6,235 nucleotides of DNA from the NCBI GenBank assembly GCA_030629475.1, contig DAOVOU010000139.1, positions 1 through 6,235 of the forward strand, written 5' to 3'. The translations under genes and the position numbers were made by a program. The DNA is from Desulfobacterales bacterium. GTDB taxonomy: Bacteria > Desulfobacterota > Desulfobacteria > Desulfobacterales > C00003060. The notes under the pieces are model-generated. The model searched no databases. It saw only the letters and a list, made by a program, of their open reading frames with translations, and was not told the DNA's origin. The stretch's first letter is position 1; each line of letters begins with the position of its first letter. This document shows, in pieces, positions 1 to 4,307 of this stretch.

Positions 1-1
1 A

Positions 2-100
2 TCTATTCCAAAACCACCTAGCCCGAATCCGCCGGAGGCGGAGAACCAAACAGGCAACTATGATGATTTTGGACTATCAAAACTACCCAACACTGGTTAA
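2..100 (+). CDS. possible C-terminal tail of an upstream gene (partial, unrecognised)
   Basis: A reading frame is open from the left edge of the window and stops at TAA 98-100. It encodes about 32 residues that are proline-rich at first and end in GLSKLPNTG. I do not recognise the family. The final LPNTG resembles a sortase signal, but a real one would be followed by a membrane segment and a basic tail, so this is probably chance. A second frame is also open across the same stretch, so coding here is not proven. The stop lies just before the presumed left end of the transposase element, which would fit a gene end next to an insertion. Confidence 0.2.
   Translation, partial: SIPKPPSPNPPEAENQTGNYDDFGLSKLPNTG
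28..42. repeat. short GC-rich hairpin (6-bp stem, 3-nt loop)
   Basis: TCCGCC (28-33) and GGCGGA (37-42) form a perfect 6-bp stem around a GGA loop. No T-run follows on either strand, so it is not a convincing terminator. GC-rich palindromes of this kind often occur as dispersed intergenic repeats, but only one copy is present here, so that cannot be tested within the window. Confidence 0.35.
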
Positions 101-130
101 CACACAAGAACTTACTTTTAGTATATATGA

Positions 131-167
131 ATATGGGCAAGAGTCACCGAAGGAGATTTGCCCATGT
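131..167 (+). promoter_or_regulatory. stem-loop sequestering the transposase start codon
   Basis: ATGGGCAA (133-140) is the exact reverse complement of TTGCCCAT (158-165). The stem extends outward by a G-U pair (132/166) and an A-U pair (131/167), giving 10 bp around a 17-nt loop. The loop holds the Shine-Dalgarno sequence AGGAG (151-155), and the start codon ATG (164-166) is in the 3' arm of the stem. Known insertion sequences such as IS10 and IS50 use similar structures to block transposase translation from transcripts entering from outside. That role is inferred here. Confidence 0.5.
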
Positions 168-877
168 CTGCTTTCGTCGATAATAGGAACGTCCCCAAGG
201 AGTTTAAATGTAAGGAAAGGGTTCGTGATCGACCTCTAAGCCCGTTTTTGGGCTTGGCTACACGGTTTTGTGCCTTTGTGGGTGGGTACAAGGTACATTT
301 CACTGCGAGCACCAGGCGGGTATTTATACAGGCACAACAGTACCTTTGTGGTTTGATTCAAGCAGGAAATAAGAACATGGAACGGATGGCGGAGGTAGTA
401 CCCGATTCAGACGACCAAGTACTTCAGCATTTTCTAACATATTCACCCTGGAGTTATCGAGCGGTGATGGATCAGGTTGCTTCGGATACGGACACGATGT
501 TTGGAGATAGTGCGGACACATGTTTGATTATTGACGAAAGTGGGGTACCGAAGAAGGGCGACAAGTCTGTAGGTGTGGCTCGCCAGTGGTGTGGCCAGGT
601 TGGCAAGGTTGAGAATTGCCAAGTAGGTGTTTTTGGAGCCCTGGCATGTGGTGATGCTGTAACGTTGATTGATACGCGCCTTTATCTGCCAGAAAGTTGG
701 ACTGATAATCATAGACGTTGCGAGTTAGCCGGTGTTCCCGAAGAACATATTGTTCAAAAGAGTAAGTGTGATTTAGCCCTTGAGATAGTAAACCATGATC
801 GCGGCAATGGAATCGGCTATAGCTGGGTAGGCGTAGATGGGGGCTATGGAAAGGACCCGGCGTTTTTCGTGCTTTGA
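164..877 (+). pseudogene. IS701-family transposase, truncated and frameshifted (N-terminal 237 residues)
   Basis: This is a DDE-type transposase of the IS701 family, which would cut and join DNA at the ends of its element. Numbered from ATG 164, the first catalytic Asp is D124 in LIIDESGVPKKG. It is followed by the family block SVGVARQWCGQVGKVENCQV (135-154), the RLYLPESW stretch (172-179) and the second catalytic Asp, D225, in VGVDGGYG. The third catalytic residue (Glu) would lie further on and is missing. I chose ATG 164 over the upstream TTG at 158 because AGGAG at 151-155 is 8 nt away. The frame ends at TGA 875-877 just after a run of five T (863-867). Reading in the -1 frame gives FRALKAD before another stop at 886-888. 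This continues the family pattern, so a one-base indel broke the frame and a deletion removed the rest. The protein is almost certainly inactive. Confidence 0.85.
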
Positions 878-888
878 AGGCTGACTGA

Positions 889-1303
889 CGCGTGCTAAAT
901 ATCACAAAATGTTGCAACTCGATGCAAGGGGCAAAACCTTCAGCTTTTTTAATCTGACAAAGTAAAAATTAAGAACCTTTCCCAGATCTATTGATTTTGG
1001 TGAGCCTGGGCGGGAAACTTGTGGGTTAGTGGATTTAGAAAGATCAGACCATATTGAACGTGAACACAGAATAATCGAAAGGAAGTGTTATGCTAAGAAA
1101 CACATTTCTCCACATACCCGGTATAGGTGTCAAGACAGAGGAACGGTTATGGGACGGCCCCGGCTCTACCAGAAATCCCATTCAACGGTGATCCGGAGAC
1201 TATTGAGCGGATCAAGATTGAGAAGAGAAGTGCATTTTTGAATCATGGTTATTGGTGAGACTGATTTTGCCTGTCAAACCTTTACCATAACATCTTGGAA
1301 AGC
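889..1303. other. intergenic stretch with gene debris, no intact gene
   Basis: The first part, to about 965, is probably the non-coding right end of the insertion sequence. It is A/T-rich near its right side (TTTTTT at 945-950). From about 966 a + strand frame runs open to 1241 but has no good ribosome site and no recognisable motif. It overlaps, in another frame, the YprB-like relic at 1090. A third frame, about 1151-1258, encodes a peptide with ETIERIKIEKRSAFLNHGYW before its stop, which looks protein-like but which I cannot place. The patchwork suggests several small deletions. Confidence 0.5.
1090..1191 (+). pseudogene. relic of a YprB-like RNase H-fold protein, N-terminus only
   Basis: ATG 1090 is preceded by AAAGGAAG (1078-1085) at good spacing and opens a 33-codon frame. 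Its first 21 residues begin MLRNTFLHIPGIGVKTEERL and end in W. From memory this is the characteristic start of the bacterial and archaeal YprB-like proteins (RNase_H_2, predicted 3'-5' exonuclease fold), whose N-terminus has a helix-hairpin-helix-like PGIGxKTExxLW motif. After the Trp, around base 1153, the family resemblance ends. The frame then runs through unrelated codons to TGA 1189-1191, so the nuclease domain is absent here. This is a gene start cut off by a deletion or rearrangement. Whether the rest survives elsewhere cannot be seen. The short length limits confidence. Confidence 0.5.
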
Positions 1304-2101
1304 ATGTATCTTATTGAGGATATATCAGATTCGGGTGACTTTGGGAGCCAATGGGGTAAGGGTGATACGGTGAGCAGTCAGAATTTTTCTTGGAATCAGA
1401 CCAGGCTTGTTGTAAACGTCTCTCCGGAGAACGTGCCGTTCTTCGATGTATTGGTTTTTCCCACAAGAGACTATAGATCAGAAAGGTTTGGATTCAAAGA
1501 GATGGGGTCAGATTTTCTCAAGGAAATCAGTAGCTACAACGTCCGCAGAGCATTGCCCAAACCGGGAAAATGCGCACTCGTGGTCATCGACATGCAACAA
1601 TATTTCTTTCCGCTTGCTTCGCACATAGTTGGAAATGTTCTGTCCATCATTGAGGCCTGTCGGTCAAAGGGAATCAGAGTCATCTTCACAAGGCATGGCC
1701 ACAAGGACATTTCCAAGGACGGAGGAATGCTTTCGAAATGGTGGGGCGACTGTATAATGTATGGATCAAGTGAATGGGAACTCATCAAAGGTCTCGGGCC
1801 GCAGGATACGGATGGTCTTCTCGATAAGAACCGATATAGCGCATTTTTCGGAACCGAGCTTGACGAAAGCCTCAGATCACGAGGAATTGAGGAACTTATT
1901 GTAACCGGCGTGATGACCAACTGTTGCTGTGAGACCACCGCCAGGGATGGGTTCATTCGGGATTACCGGATATTTTTCGTTTCCGATGCAACCGCTACTG
2001 TGGACGAGGAACTTCACGTGGCCTCTCTGAAAAATCTGGCGTACGGATTTGCCCATATCCTATCTACTGAAGAACTGCGCAGCCATATTACGAATCATTG
2101 A
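1304..2101 (+). CDS. isochorismatase-family cysteine hydrolase
   Basis: This is a cysteine hydrolase of the isochorismatase/nicotinamidase superfamily, probably cytoplasmic, cleaving an amide or vinyl-ether substrate that cannot be named from sequence. Numbering below starts at the in-frame TTG at 1295. The triad is D99 in ALVVIDMQQYF, K178 in LLDKNRYSAF and C211 in TGVMTNCCCETTARDGF. The GVM before TN is the usual cis-peptide region. Three cysteines in a row (210-212) occupy the active-site strand, and the middle one aligns with the nucleophile. The catalytic domain begins near M70 (ATG 1502, about 199 residues), which is the usual family length. The upstream 69 residues match nothing I know. 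No start has a good ribosome site: the ATG at 1304 has GGAAAG almost touching it, and the ATG at 1502 has AAAGAG directly adjacent. I give the longer ATG form, but the start could be 1295, 1304 or 1502. No neighbour suggests a pathway. Confidence 0.85.
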   Translation: MYLIEDISDSGDFGSQWGKGDTVSSQNFSWNQTRLVVNVSPENVPFFDVLVFPTRDYRSERFGFKEMGSDFLKEISSYNVRRALPKPGKCALVVIDMQQYFFPLASHIVGNVLSIIEACRSKGIRVIFTRHGHKDISKDGGMLSKWWGDCIMYGSSEWELIKGLGPQDTDGLLDKNRYSAFFGTELDESLRSRGIEELIVTGVMTNCCCETTARDGFIRDYRIFFVSDATATVDEELHVASLKNLAYGFAHILSTEELRSHITNH

Positions 2102-2167
2102 ACCTGAATATATGGCCTTGCTATGTTCGGCGATTGCCTCATGCCACTGCCCTTTGAAGACTGCCAT
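2060..2167 (-). CDS. small ORF (35 aa) with strong ribosome site, possible TPR-like gene start, probably a remnant
   Basis: On the - strand, AAGGAG (2180-2175) lies 7 nt before an ATG at 2167. The frame encodes 35 residues and stops at TAG 2062-2060, running 42 bases into the 3' end of the convergent hydrolase gene. The stretch KGQWHEAIAEHSKAI resembles half of a tetratricopeptide repeat (G-x-W/Y, then EAI, then KAI). A possible -10 CATAAT (2192-2187) lies upstream, with TTGAAA (2217-2212) at a long 19-bp spacing. The good initiation signals with so short a product suggest the start of a gene whose remainder was lost where the hydrolase gene now lies. It could instead be a genuine small protein. 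Confidence 0.35.
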   Translation of the reverse strand: MAVFKGQWHEAIAEHSKAIYSGSMIRNMAAQFFSR

Positions 2168-2613
2168 ATCAAAACTCCTTTGAGAAATTATGAGGGTTTG
2201 ATTGGTAACGTTTTCAATAACATAAAATGAAAGAGACTGTTAACCTGGCCACGCTTCCACCAGCCTGAATTCACCTCGGACATCTGTCCAGATGTGCTTT
2301 GTGGGGCTCTGTTGAAGCATACGGGAGTGCTTGGGGCGTTGGCATGTCGCACGAAAGAATTTATCGCATGAGATAAATCCCAAAGCAGCACAGAATGCCG
2401 GTGTGAGTTGAATCAGTGGCTAAATAGTCCTGGCGAGTTGATTAGGCACAAGAAGCGTTGACTCAAAATCAGGTTTCCTATGGTGGTGGGTCGTTGTGTA
2501 GGAAAGGCGAAGAATTACGGAGAGAGATAAGGATATGGCCTTGGCAGGTCTTTATAAAATAATAAAGATATCATATGTATATCATTGTGTTTTGAGGGCA
2601 GGTAGGAGTAAAG
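2168..2613. other. 446-base stretch without an intact gene; possible IS30-like scrap
   Basis: No long frame on either strand looks like a real protein. A 67-codon - strand frame (2391-2188) has no recognisable motif. On the + strand, 2344-2376 encodes MSHERIYRMR before a stop. This resembles the SHETIYR/SHERIYR helix-turn-helix segment of IS30-family transposases, but it is only ten residues long. A further open stretch near 2400-2460 encodes ELNQWLNSPGELIRHKKR, which I cannot assign. The region is best read as decayed mobile DNA. Its right end (about 2550-2585) is very A/T-rich and may hold a promoter, with TTGGCA at 2541-2546 as a possible -35 but no good -10 at standard spacing. Confidence 0.35.
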
Positions 2614-2670
2614 ATGGATAGCAGAAAGATTGAATTTGGCTATTTTAGAGATTGTTTCTTGAAGTCTTGA
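2614..2670 (+). CDS. 18-residue ORF with good ribosome site, likely a gene-start relic
   Basis: AGGAG (2604-2608) sits 5 nt before ATG 2614, a near-ideal initiation site. The frame gives MDSRKIEFGYFRDCFLKS and then TGA 2668-2670. A neighbouring frame (2652-2897) is open from overlapping codons, so a single-base shift near 2655 would join them into a longer product. That second frame, however, runs antisense into the 3' end of the PLD gene and has no recognisable motif. The product could be a truncated gene, a small peptide or a frameshifted relic. I do not recognise the family. Confidence 0.3.
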   Translation: MDSRKIEFGYFRDCFLKS

Positions 2671-2688
2671 CATTTACAGCACTCAACC

Positions 2689-2721
2689 AAAAAAGGGCTT
2701 GCGGTATAGGGTTTGTAAGCC
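2689..2721 (-). terminator. possible intrinsic terminator of the helicase-PLD operon
   Basis: Read on the - strand, GGCTTAC (2721-2715) pairs with GCAAGCC (2702-2696) with one A-C mismatch, around a 12-nt loop. A C and then TTTTTT (2694-2689) follow. It lies about 60 bases past the PLD stop codon and in the right direction. The stem is short, so termination may be weak. Confidence 0.45.
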
Positions 2722-2745
2722 AAAGAAGAACTGGTCACAAGCAAT

Positions 2746-2776
2746 CTGAGCCTCGTTATGAAGCGGAATGGCTCAG
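2746..2776. repeat. 7-bp inverted repeat just past the PLD gene
   Basis: CTGAGCC (2746-2752) and GGCTCAG (2770-2776) are perfect inverted copies around a 17-nt loop, starting 8 bases after the PLD stop codon. No T-tract follows directly in the - direction. It may protect the 3' end of the message or assist the terminator at 2689-2721, or it may be chance. Confidence 0.35.
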
Positions 2777-2783
2777 GGAAATC

Positions 2784-4307
2784 TCACTGAAAAAACATTC
2801 TGACGTATTTGGAGTAGAGCTGGTCACAAAACTCCTTGTCTTCGATGAGGTCTGCCCCCTCGTGGCGGATTTTCTGGCCGCCCCTCGACTCACCTGAGAA
2901 TGACAGGAGGTTGAAACTTCCTCCGAATGTAAACCTGTCATCACAAATAAGCCGTTTCTCATGACTTCGTCCAATGTCTTTGTAGGTGAACAAATCTGGA
3001 AATTCACGGTTAAGCCGGTTAAATACGTTTTCAGCCTCCTTCCACGTACGTTGCGCTCTTAGCTCTTGGCCTCGACGGTTGCCTCTATCGAATCCATAGC
3101 CGATCCAAATCTTGACTCCACGCTTTAGTGCATCGCGTAGTCCCTCTTCAAGCTTGCTGTCAACAACATTTGACGAAATGAAACCCGATAAGATTAGGAG
3201 GTGATCACCAACCGTCCTAATTGCCTCCAAAAACTTCTCTCGGATCTCAGGCGTCCATAAAAACTTCACTGCTCTGGAATTCCGTTCCCGTTCCAAATTT
3301 TCCTTATCTTGCTCCAGTTGTTCGATCTTCTTGCAAAGTACTGAGCGAGTATCTGGTCGATCTTCTTCTTCCAGTGCCCGCCTTGCATCCTCGACCTCTT
3401 GTCGAGCGACTGCAACCCGAGATGCGAGTTCCTCGACATCATCCAACTTTCCCAGCCTTTCTACGACCTGTTCATCTTCCGCGAGGCGTTCAATGCGCCT
3501 TCTTATGGGTTCCGGTGCGGGCGTCATAACGTCGGCGAGTAGTTCTGGCCCGCGGACTCTGGCGAAGGTGGATTCATACTCCTCTTTTATCTGACCCTCT
3601 ACCGCAAAGGCGACCTGCCGCTCTCGTCTGTGATCTTCAGTCTCGTACTCAAGCATGACAGCAGGCTCGTAAAGCGTGTAGACCATTTTAAGCACGCTTT
3701 TTACTGCAACAATATCTCGTTCCGCCCCACCTCTACGACGTCCGGCTTTAAAGACTCTGTCGAGCATATCGATATTTATCTCTTCTGGGTGTGGATAACG
3801 ATTCGGAATTGCACGAATTAGTGTAAGTCCAGCATCGTTTGCCTCCTTTGGCTTCAAATACTGCCGCCTCGAGTAGTCTCCCAACTGCACGGGTACGCGA
3901 AGCAGACCGTGAAAAACAACATTTGGGACGGTGATCTCATACATCACATTCTGCCGAAGAGAACGCGCAACTTCTCGCCCTCGCTCTGTCAGAATAAATC
4001 GAGTGTCCCCTTCCGAACCATTCGATTGCTCTACATCAAGGAATTCGTTCCGACGCAGGTCAATTAGTCTGTTCGTGACGAGATCAGGGGATAGACCAAG
4101 CAAATCGGAAAGCACTCGTAGGCTGTCTATGCCTTCTAAGAGAAAACGCAAGAGGAATTCTTCAATTGGCGGCACAGTTCTTGGCTCAAGTACCAAAACC
4201 CTAAGGTTCATCGAGAAAACAGCGATCCCCACCGGCTTGCATCCAATGAATCGACAACCTGCCCGCATCGCAAAACGACTCGCAACTGCCTCTGCGTCAA
4301 GAAACAT
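2784..4307 (-). CDS. PLD-domain nuclease-like protein with winged-helix N-terminus (Mokosh MkoB-like)
   Basis: This 507-residue protein is probably the effector partner of the helicase encoded just upstream. Residues about 46-118 (from PPIEEFLLRFLLEGIDSLRVL to the TERGREVARSL segment) look like a winged helix. Residues about 265-345 are highly charged with heptad-like spacing (RRRIERLAEDEQVVERLGKL and KKIEQLEQDKENLERERN), a predicted coiled coil. The C-terminal part, about 350-507, is a phospholipase-D-superfamily domain. It has strand LLILSGFISS, then VKIWIGYG, the catalytic HxK(x)4D motif H449-K451-D456, GGSFN (462-466) and the RHEGADLIED strand. Only one HKD motif is visible, so an active site would need a dimer, as in bacterial Nuc-type nucleases. 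The start ATG 4307 is supported by AAAGGGGG (4320-4313) 5 nt away. The gene overlaps the helicase gene by 11 bases, so translation is probably coupled. The helicase neighbour points to the Mokosh defence system. That system name is inferred; the domain call is firm. Confidence 0.85.
   Translation of the reverse strand: MFLDAEAVASRFAMRAGCRFIGCKPVGIAVFSMNLRVLVLEPRTVPPIEEFLLRFLLEGIDSLRVLSDLLGLSPDLVTNRLIDLRRNEFLDVEQSNGSEGDTRFILTERGREVARSLRQNVMYEITVPNVVFHGLLRVPVQLGDYSRRQYLKPKEANDAGLTLIRAIPNRYPHPEEINIDMLDRVFKAGRRRGGAERDIVAVKSVLKMVYTLYEPAVMLEYETEDHRRERQVAFAVEGQIKEEYESTFARVRGPELLADVMTPAPEPIRRRIERLAEDEQVVERLGKLDDVEELASRVAVARQEVEDARRALEEEDRPDTRSVLCKKIEQLEQDKENLERERNSRAVKFLWTPEIREKFLEAIRTVGDHLLILSGFISSNVVDSKLEEGLRDALKRGVKIWIGYGFDRGNRRGQELRAQRTWKEAENVFNRLNREFPDLFTYKDIGRSHEKRLICDDRFTFGGSFNLLSFSGESRGGQKIRHEGADLIEDKEFCDQLYSKYVRMFFQ

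Larger units (their letters stand above)
112..965 (+). mobile_element. remnant of an IS701-family insertion sequence (ends tentative)
   Basis: The element is defined by the IS701-type transposase fragment inside it. Complete members encode a transposase of roughly 400 residues or more, and here only the first 237 remain, so the element is internally deleted or truncated. Possible ends are TTACTTT at 112-118 and its complement AAAGTAA at 959-965, each a plausible distance from the coding fragment. That match is only 7 bp, and I see no clear target-site duplication. The body of the call is well supported, but the borders are a guess. Confidence 0.4.

Noticed and set aside
80..100. LPNTG at the end of the first partial frame as a sortase signal
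   Set aside because: It is at the very C-terminus with no membrane segment or basic tail after it.
945..950. T6 run after the transposase fragment as an intrinsic terminator
   Set aside because: The nearest stem (TTGCA/TGCAA) is about 17 bases upstream of the T-run, so the parts do not form a terminator.
1029..1241. 70-residue + strand ORF
   Set aside because: It starts at a weak codon without a good ribosome site and overlaps the better-supported YprB-like start in another frame.
2440..2510. tRNA-Leu-like anticodon arm (GTTGACTCAAAATCAGG)
   Set aside because: The CTCAAAA loop looks right, but the stem has mismatches and I find no acceptor stem or T arm around it, so it is not a tRNA or a supported attachment site.
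2652..2897. 81-residue + strand ORF
   Set aside because: It starts at TTG without its own ribosome site, overlaps the PLD gene antisense, and has no recognisable motif; most of it is a shadow of that gene.
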